From Sebastes aleutianus (Eukaryota; Chordata; Actinopteri; Perciformes; Sebastidae), in NCBI GenBank assembly GCA_916700875.1, contig CAKAKS010000013.1, forward strand, positions 14,752,596 to 14,816,595: 64,000 nt of DNA, in the 5' to 3' direction. The notes under the pieces were generated by a model. That model had not been told where the DNA came from and ran no database searches. It worked only from the letters and a program-made list of their open reading frames with translations. Positions 46,029-57,620 of this stretch are shown piece by piece; the first letter of the stretch is position 1, and every line of letters begins with the position of its first letter. Position numbers and translations under genes: made by a program.

Positions 46029-47860
46029 AGCTTAATCTCAAATGTATCAGCAGGAAAGATTACTAAGAGTACAAAAAAGCTCAGCATTCACCTCTGGAGC
46101 TGCTTAATGCAGCCTAAAGCAGAGAAGCATGCTGTATTGTATGCATACTGTATCCTCTTTTCTGTGTATTTTAATATGTTGCAGCTTATGCAGATGCCAA
46201 CATCAAGGTTATTTTGTGTAGCAGCATGTTAGTTTCTTACCCTGATACAAAAAAAACTTTTAATGATTATGTGTTTATGATAAAAAGGACTTTAATCTCA
46301 ACTGTATCAGCAGTACAGCTCATCAAACGGTAAGAAACAGCTGAACTATTAACATTAATACTGGCCTTTGAAGCTGCATGGTGAAACCTAAAGCATAGTG
46401 TATTGTAGGGGTGGGCAATACATCGAATATAGTCGATGTATCGCGGCTTGTCCCATGCGCGGTATATAAAATGACTATATCGCGAACATCGACTACAAAT
46501 TGTCATGTAATGTTTTTAAGCCATCCTGCCGGCATGAGACTCGCTTTGGTGTTTCCTTCTCTCCCTCTCTCCTACAGCTCCCTCTCACACACACATATGT
46601 CACAGACTCCGATCCTGGGCGAATGTGTGCAGGGTTTTACCTGCATAGAGAATCACGAGGCGGCCGCCTCCGTCAAATTTCACCCCACCTCCAGCTCGCG
46701 ACAAAACTCTGACGGGTGTCTTCATGGAAAACACTATTTTCTAACAAGCATTGCACTTGATGGATTTTTGTCATTTGTAACTGCATGTGCAGCATTACGC
46801 CGTTGTGTTGGCGCTGTAACAAGCAGCACAGTGAACCAGAGAAGCCTCTGAGAGGAAGAAACAAGCCGTCTGTTTGGGTTTTCGGCCGGATCGCTGCAAA
46901 GCGGGAGCAGCAGTGTTACCGCTGGTAACGTTTTCACCATCACAGCTAAAAACCCCACTAAAGTGAACAAAACTCCTTTTCCCTCCCGTTTGATGTTTTA
47001 ATATCGTTTTATATCCTTTAGTTGGCATTTATAAATGCCGTTGCAAGCGGCAGTCTGCATTTGTGAAAGCCGCTCCATCCGCCTCTTTACATGTGTGCCA
47101 TCAACAGTTTCATAATGAACCGAAAATACTTTTACAATTCTCAGTGGGCTGGCTGGCTGGCCCTCACCGGGCGCATTTCCTCCGCGACAGTCCGCACACT
47201 GCTCTAGTCGGCTCGGTAAGGCCCTGGGCCGGGGGGGAATGGCTCGTCGCTCCGAGGGGCCGTTGAGGGCTCGCTGTTCCCTCTTTCGCTGCGGGGAGGG
47301 GCGGTCCCCTGCTCCGTACTATAGTACAGTACTTGAGTAGCCTAAAGTCCACCACTGCTAGAGCACGAGATTAAAATTGTTCCAAAAGAAACCACTAATG
47401 AATATAAACAAGAATGTTTTAATGCAGACATACAGTGTGCTGCAGTGACTACGCATACATATTGGTGTGATTGTGTGCATCAAAGGGTTAAATTGAGCAT
47501 TTATGAAGTGCTTAGAGGATATTTGAAAATATCGCGATATATATATCGTGTATCGTGATATAGCCTAAAAATATCGCAATATTATTTTTAGGCCATATCG
47601 CCCAGCCCTAGCTGTATTGTATGCATACTGTATCCTCTTTTCTGTGTATTTTATTATGTTCCAGCTTATAGTAACATCAGTACACAAGGTTATTTTGTGT
47701 ACCAGAATGTTAGTTTCCGACTGTCTAACTTTTTAAACTTTTAATTATCATGTGTGCGTGATAAAAGGAGTTTAGTCTCAACAGTATCAGCAGAGCATCA
47801 AAAGGAAAGAAACAGCTGGCCTTTGAAGCAGCATGGTGTAACCTGACGTTCACAGGGGTG
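46029..47860. repeat. Tandem repeat, about 265-bp unit, interrupted by a 1.2-kb element
   Basis: CTCAA.TGTATCAGCAG begins at 46036, 46297 and 47777. Removing the 1205-bp insertion at 46406-47610 gives periods of 261 and 275 bases. Other landmarks repeat in order: GCTGTATTGTATGCATACTG, CTCTTTTCTGTGTATTTTA, AAGGTTATTTTGTGTA, and CCTTTGAAGCAGCATGGTG. No frame is conserved between the copies. Confidence 0.8.
46406..47610. mobile_element. hAT-type non-autonomous element, 1205 bp, CpG-rich interior
   Basis: Ends TAGGGGTGGGCAATAC and the complement of TAGGGCTGGGCGATAT, with subterminal TATCGCGATATATATATCG. The left flank GTGTATTG resembles GCTGTATTG on the right, giving an approximate 8-bp duplication. 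It is inserted into the 265-bp tandem repeat. The interior 47040-47320 is GC- and CpG-rich. Frames at 46411-46851 (+) and 46673-47028 (-) show no transposase or other recognised domain. Confidence 0.75.
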
Positions 47861-48502
47861 TCTGCTGGATTTAACATTAAAAAGTAATGCCTGTTGCATT
47901 CCAGTACTGACGTCTACACTTGAATCCATAGACTGCCATGTCAGGAAAGATAAAAAAAAAATAAAGAATTACAGCACTGTAGGAGGAATTATTTCCATTT
48001 GACAAGTTTTTTTCTAGGTCACTTAAGGCTGTGATACGTTAAGCTTTTCTGAATCGGTGAGGCCTGGAGCTTGGGGCTCCTGTAGTTCTGCTTACATGGG
48101 GAGGGGGACTGACTTCCTCTGGGTTATAGCGCCTGCAGGCCTCTCCTCACCTGTGGTTCATGAGGGCAAGGAGGAAACTTGGTAAATGGGAGAGATGTAA
48201 AAACAGCATGGCAGCTGGATGAAACTCCGTCTCGGTCTCATTTTTACGTCTCTTCACATATAGCCTTCTAATAGTCATCCTTGAAAATCATCTTTCTCAT
48301 ACCCCCCTTCCCTTTGTACACCCTTTCACTTCCCTTTCTATCTCTTACAGAAGCAGCTTCATATTTTCTATGTCTCTCTCTCTCTCTCCGCCTCTCTCTC
48401 CCCCTCAGGTGCAGATGTAGCTCATTTAGTTAATTACTGTCATTTCCACTTGGTTAGCGCTCATAGAGCTCATGCAAACACGGCGTAACACGCGTGTGCA
48501 CG

Positions 48503-48542
<40 letters not shown>

Positions 48543-49137
48543 GTAAATGCCTAACATGTGCCACCTACGCAAACTCACATATAAAGCTCATATTTATACA
48601 CAGTTAGTTATAGTTGTGTATTTATGCTCACACATAATGAAATGTAAATTTAAAGCCTTAACTAATAATGATGATATAATCGCCTCTCTGTCCCAGTTGG
48701 AGGAGGCATGCATGTGCACGCATACATAAACACATACACACACATATTCTCCAAAGTATCTGTAGGTCTATATTGTGTTGAGAATGATGAAATCTTGCCT
48801 TTATTTACCACTTTTTCATCTTGGGGAAGAAGGGAGCAGTGAGGGTGGAAGAAGAATAAAATAATGACTGCAGTAGTGAGAAAAACAAATATTAGCAGGT
48901 GAGGCTGAGGGTGGATGGAAGTTGACTTTTGGGGGCCCGTGGATGATGAAATTAAAAAGTAAAAAAAACAAAACATCAGTAAACACTCAGAGGGAGAGGG
49001 GGAAGACGTGACAAACAGTGAAACGGTGTCTAAACAGTAATTCACTGTCAAAATATCTTCAGTTTAACATTATTGATGTAATCTGATTACATAAATTGTG
49101 ATTACTATCTATCCCACATACTCTGAAGACAGGGTAG
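47861..49137. other. Unique stretch with CA and CT repeats
   Basis: (CT)n at 48374-48388, (CA)n at 48507-48540. Open frames (48547-48729, 48662-49051 on -) lack recognisable content. Confidence 0.5.
48507..48540. repeat. (CA)n microsatellite
   Basis: A 34-base CA run preceded by GTGTGCACGCACG. Confidence 0.95.
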
Positions 49138-49141
49138 TTAA

Positions 49142-49609
49142 AGGAACAGTGTGTAGGATCTGACGGTATCTAGTGGTGGGGGTTGCAGATCACAACCAAA
49201 CAAAACTTTTTCCGTGTGTCAAGCGTGTAGGATTGCTACGGTAGTCGACACGAAAACGCAAATGGACCTCTCTAGTTGTTATACAAGTAAAGTGCGTAAC
49301 GTGTGTGTGGGAAGTGAGTGGTGAAGCAATAGAGAGGGTGCAGCGGCGTTGGAAGCAGGTAACGTTATCGACTCCGGCTCAAGCAGGAAAAATTAACCAC
49401 GTTTAGTTTGTCCATTCTGGGCTACTGTAGATACATAAAGATGCAACATGGCGGACTCCGTGGAGAGGTCCCGCTCCCTATGTAGATAAACGGCTCATTC
49501 TAAGTTAACAAAAACACAACAACTCTTTTATACACTAAAGAAAACATACTTATTAATATTATATTCCATTTCTGCCAATAGATCCGCCCAATTGTTACAA
49601 ACTGGTCCT
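49142..49609. mobile_element. TTAA-flanked MITE, 468 bp
   Basis: TTAA flanks at 49138-49141 and 49610-49613. Ends AGGAACAGTGTGTA and, inward from the right, AGGACCAGTTTGTA (11/14). A short frame CATGGCGGACTCCGTGG occurs inside. No transposase is present. A related end with AGGGACTGTTTGTAACTTC starts at 63874. Confidence 0.8.
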
Positions 49610-49613
49610 TTAA

Positions 49614-50682
49614 GCTGTCTTAAATAGAAATAGTTCAAATGTACAGTTTATTTTAGCTCATACAAATCATTAGTCACATATTTCTACATTATGTATGTAC
49701 AATGATGTGGAAACAATTTTAAGCAATTCATATAAACACTTGTTGGAGTGTATTTTGAGAGGAAACAATATCCTAAATTGTACAAACAATATAGAATGCT
49801 ACATTTCCCTTGTTAACTTCAGATTTTTTGGGATCAAATGTGTAAAGACACTGCATGGCCACGCTGTCTTGCATACAGTATGTGCATTTCTCCAAAGGGC
49901 ATACGCAAGGTGTTTTCAATTGCAAATATAGAGAGCGTGGGAGGGTCGGCATTGTTGAGGAATGAGAATGGGGAGAGAAAGAGGTGAAGCTGCAGCAAAC
50001 TTGAGGGCAGGAAATGAGATAGGACGTAAGACTTGCTGTATCAGGTCATGGCATATATGTTGTTTATACACAGATTTAGGGGTCCAAGCTGGCACTGGAC
50101 TAGCTTTAGCTCCAATATAAAAATACAATGTCAACACAAAATCTCAAGGGTTACACACAGTGCATTTGTGTCCTCTCTGGCTATGGTGTAATCCTCTGAA
50201 TGCTAAGGTGACACATGGTCTCTCTCGCTCTCACACGCTCTGCTTTCTGTTTGTCATCCTGTCCCCCTTTCTTGTTATCTATCTCCTTGTCTCTCTGCTC
50301 ACCTCTCTGCTGTTTTTTTAATCACTTTCCATTCGTCTTTTTTTTCACTGCAAGGTTCTGCTTAAAGACATGCCGCTCCAGCAGGTATTACTTTACAAAA
50401 GAACACAACAAGCACCTTGAGACATCGTAGTGTCCTACTGAAAAAACATGTGTCATTTGTGAATAAGGTATGTGTTCCATGATTCAAAAGAATGATCCAC
50501 ATGAATTGAGGAAGCAGAGATGACAAATGGAGAGTAATATGGGTTTCTAGGACTACATTTGCCTGTATTAGCCTACTTTTTCCCATGCCAGGATCAATGT
50601 GAGAGTCTTATGCAATGGAAGGGTTCTCCAAAATCCCATAAAAAACAGCAAAAACAGATTTGCCTTTGTATGATCTTAAAAC
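49614..50682. other. Unique stretch, no gene seen
   Basis: Frames at 49695-49931 (+), 49916-50137 (-) and 50215-50586 have no recognisable motif. Pyrimidine-rich between 50215 and 50345. Confidence 0.45.
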
Positions 50683-51386
50683 TAGGGCTGTCAATCGATT
50701 AAAATATGAATCACACATTTTTTATCTGTTCAAAATGTACCTTAAAAGGAGATTTGTCAAGTATTTAATACTCTTATCAACATGGGTGTGTGCAAATATG
50801 CTTGCTTTATGCAAATGTATGTATATATTAATTACTGGAAATCAATAAACACAAAACAATGACAAATATTGTCCAGAAACCCTCACAGGTACTGCATTTA
50901 GCTGAAAAAATATGCTCAAATCATAACATGGCAAACTGCAGCCCAACAGTCAACAACAGCTGTCAGTGTGTCAGTGTGCTGACTTGACTATGACTTGCTC
51001 CAAACTGCATGTGATTATCATAAAGTGGGCATGTCTGTAAAGGGGAGACTCGTGGGTACCCATAGAACCCGTTTTCATTCACATATCTTGAGGTCAGAGG
51101 TCAAGGGATCCCTTTGAAAATGGCCATGCCAGTTTTTCTTCGCCAAAATTTAGCATAAAATTTGGAGCTTTATTTAGCCTCCTTCGCGACAAGCTAGTAT
51201 GACATTAGTACCAATGGATTTCTTAGGTTTTTTAGGTTCATATGATACCAGTATCTTCACTCTAGCTTTACAACTGAGCCCGCTACAACCTAAAATCGCA
51301 AGTTGCATTAATGAGTTAAATAAATTAGTGATGTTAAAACAAATTTGTGTTAACGCATTATTATCACGTTAACTTTGATAGCTCTA
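50683..51386 (+). mobile_element. hAT-type non-autonomous element, 704 bp, fullest copy of its family here
   Basis: Ends TAGGGCTGTCAATCG and the complement of TAGAGCTATCAAAGTT. Flanks CTTAAAAC (50675-50682) and CTTAAAAA (51387-51394) form an 8-bp duplication with one mismatch. Copies or parts are at 5428-6020, 31011-31591 and 37061-37289, with related interior at 43620-44000. No transposase. Confidence 0.85.
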
Positions 51387-51394
51387 CTTAAAAA

Positions 51395-52867
51395 CGTAAA
51401 GTACATTTAGCCTACATCAATTTCAGATGAAGCAAAAAAAACAGCATAGTGAATATGCATCAGAACAGCATCTGTTTGACCACATTAGCGAATGTAAATA
51501 TGATGCATTTGCATACATATTTCAACTGCATAATGGAGATGCATCTAAGAAAGCTTCCCATTACTCTGGCCCCAAAACAGTCAATATTGTTTTCTTCTGA
51601 TGTCTGCTAGGCCTAGCTGGGAATGATGCAATTGTGTTGAGCAGAGAAGACAGAATTTATAATCGTTCATCTGCTCTGAGAAGTAACTTCATATGAAATA
51701 ATACACAGACGCTGGACTCCAAGGATGCATTGATGCGGTTTGGTATTGCGCTGTGTTGCTGTGTTTGTACTGCTTTTTCTCTGAGGATCAAGCAGACAAA
51801 GATTGATATTCATCCCCTGCTACAGAGGATTCAAAAAACATCTGAGATTTGAATCAGACTGGATCAAATACTCTCCCAGGCTATGACTTAAAATTTGATA
51901 TCTATCATTACCATCAGCCACCTGAATATATAATCAAATCAATTAATAGAGCAGGCATAGCTGTTGGACTGTAACAGCCACCAGACTGGAAGCAACACCT
52001 TGATGAAGAATATACTGCTTTTAGCAATTATAGCCTCTTTAATGTGCCGATTTGCTTTCATTTATGCATTACTCATTGCTGTTAATTAACTGACTGTTGG
52101 ACACTTTGAAGACATCCTTTTTTGGGCTCTGGGACCATGTGACAGCGAGTATAACGGTTGTGATTTGTATCGTTTCTCCAATTTTACCAGCAGCCTTGTT
52201 ATTGTTTACTTTGGTTGCTCGCCGTCTTGGTTTTAATATGATTTGACAGCTGCGTGAATTAAACAGAGAACAGACCTAATGTGTTTCAATCAAATCGGGA
52301 TCTTGAAAGATTAAGAGAATGAACATTCGCATGCAAAGAGCACTAGAGCAGCCAGCAGCTTTCTGATAAATCACCATACAAGAAATAGGACTGAGTAATG
52401 AAGATGTGGGGTCTTCTCTTTAATTAAATTTCTACAGCTGAATTTAAAGATCATCCTTGCTTTGTGCCATGCTGCCAGTGCACCCTCTTCTACTTGCCGA
52501 GTCTCTCTTATTTGCTACGCATGAACACTGATGCATTCAGTGTGAATTACAAAGTGTCAAAGCCATCACACAAACATCAGCAAACAGCAGAAAGAGTGCA
52601 AACATGGTAATTATAAACGACTGTAAGCATAAATGACGCTCCAGAGCCCTAACAATGATTAGTCAGTTATTGACTCCCTGTCAATTCTTCATTTACTCAG
52701 TTACCACAAGGGTTCAAGAACAGCATCATCTCTTTACAACATGAAGTACTTTTTCAGAATAATAATAAACACTGAGGGTAGGAGAAGGTTTCTTATAAAA
52801 CAGGTAGCTCAAATCAAGCTATCTGATTCATGGCTGTGATATAATACCACTGCTATGACGTCTAATT
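51395..52867. other. Unique stretch without open frames of note
   Basis: This 1.5-kb region has no recognised repeat and few open frames. At 51500-51545 there is an octamer-like ATTTGCAT with flanking ATGCAT words, and AT-rich homeodomain-type TTAATTA sites at 52081-52088 and elsewhere. It could be non-coding regulatory DNA; this is only suggested by composition. Confidence 0.35.
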
Positions 52868-53400
52868 AATAATAAAAAAATAATACATTTTATTTATATA
52901 GCGCTTTTCTGGAAACTCAAAGACACTTTACACAGATAAAATGATCATAAAACAGTGACATCATAAAAAAAATATAAAACACACAATATGAATCACACAT
53001 TAAAACCAGTTCTAAAAGGTGAGTTTTGATTTGTGATTTGAATGTGGACAGGTTGGTGCAGTTTCGGATGTGTTTAGGGAGTGAGTTCCAGAGGGAGGGG
53101 GCGGCTATGGCAAATGCTCTGTCGCCCCAGGTCCGGTGCTTGGTTCTGAGTGGTGTGGACAGGAGGTTGGCATCAGAGGAGCGGAGGGAGCGGGAAGGAG
53201 TGTGATGGTGGAGCAGGTCTGTGAAGTAGGGTGGGGCCTGGTTATGGAGTGCTTTGTGAGTGAGGAGAAGGAGTTTGAGCTGGGGGACAGTGAGCCAGGT
53301 TCTAGGGGATGGGGGCGATGTGATCACGGGACCGGGAATGGGTGAGCAGACGGACAGCAGAGTTCTGGATGTATTGGAGTTTATTGATTCCTTTGCACTT
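52868..53400 (-). mobile_element. L2-type LINE 3' end, 5'-truncated
   Basis: On the minus strand a coding fragment is followed by a 3' tail containing AAAAGCGCTATATAAATAAA, a tail I associate with fish L2-type LINEs and their SINEs. The 3' end lies at about 52868 next to AATAATAAA. The 5' limit near 53400 is approximate. No clear target duplication is found. Confidence 0.65.
52950..53327 (-). pseudogene. LINE reverse-transcriptase C-terminal fragment
   Basis: The frame reads LKLLLLTHKALHNQAPPYFT, SRSLRSSDANLLSTP, WGDRAFAIAAPSLWNSLP and STFKSQIKTHLLEL. The AP.LWNSLP and FKS.LKTHL motifs are the standard C-terminal tail of L2/CR1-type LINE proteins. Polymerase motifs lie upstream and are absent. 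The residues downstream to 52917 are probably past the original end. Confidence 0.75.
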
Positions 53401-53666
53401 TCAGTATCACTCCACGTCTGAGAAAAAAAAACATGAGACTAATGTATTGTCATGGTTGCTTAGCAACAGGGTCACAGGTGGCTCACTTCCGCCAACATGA
53501 ACAGGTTACAGATAGGGCTGTCGCCGTGAAGGCATTTCCCCTGCGGCGATATGACTAGCTCAACAGCGCGATATGCGGTATTATTGCTTTTTTTTTGCTA
53601 ATTACATAATATATCCTAATTTTAGTGCTATATAAATAAGCTTTATTGTTAGGCTATTGTTAGGTA

Positions 53667-55267
53667 CAGTGGAGGAAATAAGTATTTGATCACTTGCTGA
53701 TTTTGTAAGTTTGCCCACTGACAAAGAAAAGAACAGTCTATAATTTTAATGGTAGGTTTATTTTAACAGTGAGAGACAGAATATAAAAAAAAAATCCAGA
53801 AAATCACATCATATAAAAGTTTTAAATTGATTTGCATTTTATTGTGGGAAATAAGTATTTGATCCCCTAGCAACCAGCAAGAATTCTGGCCCCCACAGAC
53901 CGGTTAGATTAGTCCTCTCGCTTTAAGAAAGTACTCCGAATCTCAACTCGTGACCTGTATAAAAGACACCTGTCTCAACTCATTACCTGTATAAAAGACA
54001 CCTATCCACAATCAGATTCCAACCTCTCCACCATGGACAAGACTAAAGGGCTGTCTAAGGACGTCAGGGACAAGATTGTAGACCTGCACAAGACTGGAAT
54101 GGGCTACAAGACCATCAGCAAGCAGCTTGGTGAGAAGGAGACAACTATTGGTGCCATTATTTGGAAATGGAAGAAACACAAAATGACCATCAATTGCCCT
54201 CGGTCTGGGGCTCCACGCAAGATCTCGTCTCGTGGGGTATCAATGATCATGAGAAAGGTGAGGGATCAGCCCAGAAATACACGGGAGGAACTTCTTAATG
54301 ATCGCAAGACAGCTGCGACCACAGTCACCAAGAAAACCATTGGTAACACACTACGCCGTAATGGATTAAAATCCTGCAGCGCCCGCAAGGTCCCCCTGCC
54401 CAAGAAGGCACATGTACAGGCCCGTCTGTTTGCCAATGAACACCTGAATGATTCAGAGAAGGCTTGGGAGAAGGTGATGTGGTCAGATGAGACCAAAATT
54501 GAGATCTTTGGCATCCACTCGACTCGCCGTGTTTGGAGGAAGAGAAATGCTGACTATAACCCCAAGAACACCATCCCCACCGTCAAGCATGGAGGTGGAA
54601 ACATTATGTTTTTGGGGTGTTTCTCTGCTAAGGGGACAGGACGACTTCACCGCATCTTAAGGGAGGATGGACGGGGCATTGTACCATGAAATGTTGGGCG
54701 ACAACCTCCTTCCCTCAGCCAGGACACTGAAAAAGGGACGTGGATAGGTCTTCCAGCATGACAATGACCCAAAACATACGGCCAAGGCAACAAAGGAGTG
54801 GCTCAAGAAGAAGCACATTAAGGTCATGGAGTGGCCTAGCCAGTCTCCGGACCTTAATTCCATAGAAAATCTGTGGAGGGAGCTGAAGCTTCGAGTTGCA
54901 AAGCAACAGCCTCGAAACCTTAAGGATTTGGAGAGGATCTGCAAAGAGGAGTGGACCAAAATCCCTCCTGAGATGTTCGCAAACCTGGTGACCAACTACA
55001 AGAAACGTCTGACCTCTGTGCTTGCCAACAATGGTTTCTCCACCAAGTACTGAGTCATGTTTTGCTAGGGGATCAAATACTTATTTCCCACAATCAAATG
55101 CAAATCAATTTATAACTTTTATATGATGTGATTTTCTGGATTTTTTTTTATATTCTGTCTCTCACTGTTAAAATAAACCTACCATTAAAATTATAGACCG
55201 TTCTTTTCTTTGTCAGTGGGCAAACTTACAAAATCGGCAAGGGATCAAATACTTATTTCCTCCACTG
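53667..55267 (+). mobile_element. Tc1-like transposon, 1601 bp, nearly intact
   Basis: TA flanks at 53665-53666 and 55268-55269. Inverted repeats of about 204 bp (53667-53870, 55065-55267) start CAGTGGAGGAAATAAGTATT. GAAATAAGTATTTGATC occurs at both the outer and inner end of each arm, the IR/DR layout of active fish Tc1 elements. The two arms differ at only a few positions, suggesting recent insertion. The transposase has one frameshift and at least one nonsense codon. Confidence 0.95.
54033..55053 (+). pseudogene. Tc1-like transposase, lightly damaged
   Basis: Starts at ATG 54033 in a strong context (CCACCATGG). Residues 1-110 are the bipartite DNA-binding domain (YKTISKQLGEKETTIG; CPRSGAPRKIS as the linker hook). 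WSDETKIEIFG has the first catalytic Asp (about residue 152). The frame runs to a stop at 54687-54689 because of a one-base shift near 54655-54660. In the following frame QHDNDPKHT carries the second Asp, preceded by a TAG at about 54747 where Trp is expected. DLNSIENLW carries the Glu. The tail ends ANNGFSTKY. All three DDE residues survive. The usual family length, about 340 codons, is matched. Confidence 0.93.
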
Positions 55268-55680
55268 TATATTGTTGCTTTTTAAATGACAAAGATGTTT
55301 TAAAATGCAATACTTGATTATTGTTAAATGCAGAACACAGAAGGGCAATGAGGCGCTGCGTTTTTTTCGTCTGGGACCCTTTGGTTGCTATGATACGGAA
55401 TATCCGCATATTTTAAAATGTCGGCAGAGGGTAGCATACTTGCTCTGGATGAAGGGAAGGCTGAAGCATGTAGAGAGTGTGTGTTGATGGTTGGTCTTTG
55501 TGGTATTTGCCCCGCCCCTCCTCAATTATGATTGGACGGCTGGATAAAAAAGTGACAGTGACGAGCGCAGCGTTTTACCCAAAGTTGAACATTTTTTAAC
55601 TCTCAACGACCAGAAAAAAAACACCCAACGTGCAGCGCTCAGCATAGCGGTTGTGGTGGTTGCTTGCCATCCTCTGTGGT

Positions 55681-57335
55681 TGGCTTGTCAGTAGCATAGT
55701 TTTGCAATATTACAGATACAAGGTAGCAAAGTTAGCTGCTAAAACCTTCTGCAAAATGGAAACCTTTAAGGTTAACTTCTATGGAGGAGTGGATTGAGCC
55801 ATGCTCGTCTCCAGGAAATAATCCACCTGCTAAACAACACTAAGTGCTAAGTAAAGGAGGTTCCACAATATTGCCCAGAATACGCACTGAGAGAGACATG
55901 AGAGAGATTATGGCCGTAAGTGGCCACAAGTGTTAAACCTCTCTCCAGAGCTGTTGGCAAACAAAACTCAGGGAGAAAGTGGCGCAACATCCTCACCACG
56001 CCAAGCAACACACCTCCACCTAAAGGCAGGTCTAGTCCAAGCAGCTATCAAAGTCATTTTACTGACGCTAGCTGGACAGTTTCTCAGTGGTTGCACAATA
56101 AATGGAAACAGACAAATAATGTAAATAAAGAGCCAAACAATGAAATCAATATAATGCAAGTCTGTGGTGAAAAAATAAATATGCTAGCTGCTAGTGTACG
56201 TTCCAGATCAACCAGTTCCATAGCAACCACCTCCGTATGTGCAGACAGAAGGGCCTATTTTATTGTGAACATTAAGCTATTTAAATTGGACTGTGTCTAT
56301 AACTTTCATATTGTCATACTTGATGACCAGTTTATAGAAAGCAATAGCTCACTTCAGACTGTGGTATGTTGCCTGTCGTGAGCTATTGCTTAAATATTCA
56401 GGTTTAGGCAGAGCATAATAGACCCAGTAGAATTTACAGCAGGCCTTCCTCTAACTGGGAGCATCTGCAGATCCCCCAGGAGAAGCTGAAGAAAACTGCT
56501 TTAGTAAAGCCTGTTGCAAGTGTAACCAAAGAGCTAATAAAAGGACAGGGGGATGTGTAGTCAGTATTTATTCTAGCCTGTATTTTTATGAAATAAAAAA
56601 TGATTTATATTTGTCTATTCACATTTAGAATTAAAGCTTTAACCTGTCTGAAAAATTGCAGATATATAAATCAGCATTCCTTGAAATGAAAATAAAAAAA
56701 CACTTGACTATCTTCATACTGCATTTTTCCACTGTTATGTTTCTTTAAATGTTTTGATGCGAGCTAAATCTTGAGAGTATTCTTCCCCTCCACTGGCACC
56801 CTCATTTGACTTAACCCCTGCTGCTCCATTATGCCAGTAGGAAAGCTGCTGAATTCTGACAGCTGACTCACAATAACACTTATACTAAATGACATATTCG
56901 TTTCTTCTCCTTGAGTACTGTCAAGGGTTTGTGTTATTTACATACATGTATTAAATATGGTAGAGTTAACAGATGCATAGAAATTGCAGATTAGATGGCT
57001 GCAAACCTCTGATTTTGCTCAAAAATCTGTGACCTTTCAGCAGACGGATTGCAATGCAAATCACAGTAATACATGCAACTAGGGAACAACAGAAAAGCAT
57101 GTCAACCCCAGCATTATCCTGAAATGTTTTGTAAACAATCCCTAACATTGCCAAGAAAGTACAGCAGTCTCCAGGGAGTCACCTTAAGCTACACCACCCA
57201 GGGTCACCTTAAAAGTACTTCAGAATCCCTTCAGCCCTTCTTACTGATCTGTGCCCAATCAGGGTGTCTTTATATTGAGTTTCCACAGCATGGCATTACC
57301 TTGGCATCACATTTCCCCCTGCTAGAAAGACCATA
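55681..57335. other. Unique stretch, no gene seen
   Basis: A 153-codon frame at 55920-56381 and shorter frames around it show no recognised domain and begin within low-quality context. AT-rich from 56560 onward. Confidence 0.45.
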
Positions 57336-57620
57336 TTGAAAGCAAACTCTGGCTCTATCCTTGAGAAAATGAAAAGTCTGCTTGAAAGGTGGAAAGGACT
57401 CAACTTATTCCTCTAGGGGAAAACAGGTTCTATAAAAATGATGGCCATTCCAGAGCTTTTTTATGTGCTTAGTATTGCCGGCCCCAATGCCTGGAAATTT
57501 CTATAAGAAAGTGAAGTGAACCCATACATAATTGGATGTTTAACAGCGCTGCAAACACTGCAAAGAACAAGGAGTGTTTAATCTGCCCAATATCCAATTA
57601 GGCATTTGCTCTGAATAAAA
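57336..57620 (+). pseudogene. Decayed L1-like LINE reverse-transcriptase fragment
   Basis: Plus-strand frames read ILEKMKSLLERWKGLNLFL, then GKTGSIKMMAIPELFYVLS, and about 100 bases on VFNLPNIQLGICSE. These match in order the L1-type tail of the RT region (W..L.LS..GRI..IKM..LP.LLY..; then GG...PN). Stops and shifts separate the pieces. Neither end can be defined. Confidence 0.5.

Larger units (their letters stand above)
53514..55680. mobile_element. hAT-type element start (TAGGGCTGTCGCCG), interrupted by Tc1
   Basis: TAGGGCTGTCGCCGTGAAGG at 53516 looks like a hAT-type terminus with subterminal GCGGCGATATGACTAG. The Tc1 element at 53667-55267 splits the sequence after about 150 bases, and CpG-rich sequence continues to about 55670. 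The right terminus is not clear, so the extent is a guess. Confidence 0.35.

Noticed and set aside
46411..46851. 146-codon frame inside the 1.2-kb hAT-type element
   Set aside because: No transposase motif, no domain; part is simple CTCTC and CACACA sequence. It is probably chance.
55920..56381. 153-codon open frame
   Set aside because: It has no recognisable domain, no splice or promoter context, and competing frames overlap it.
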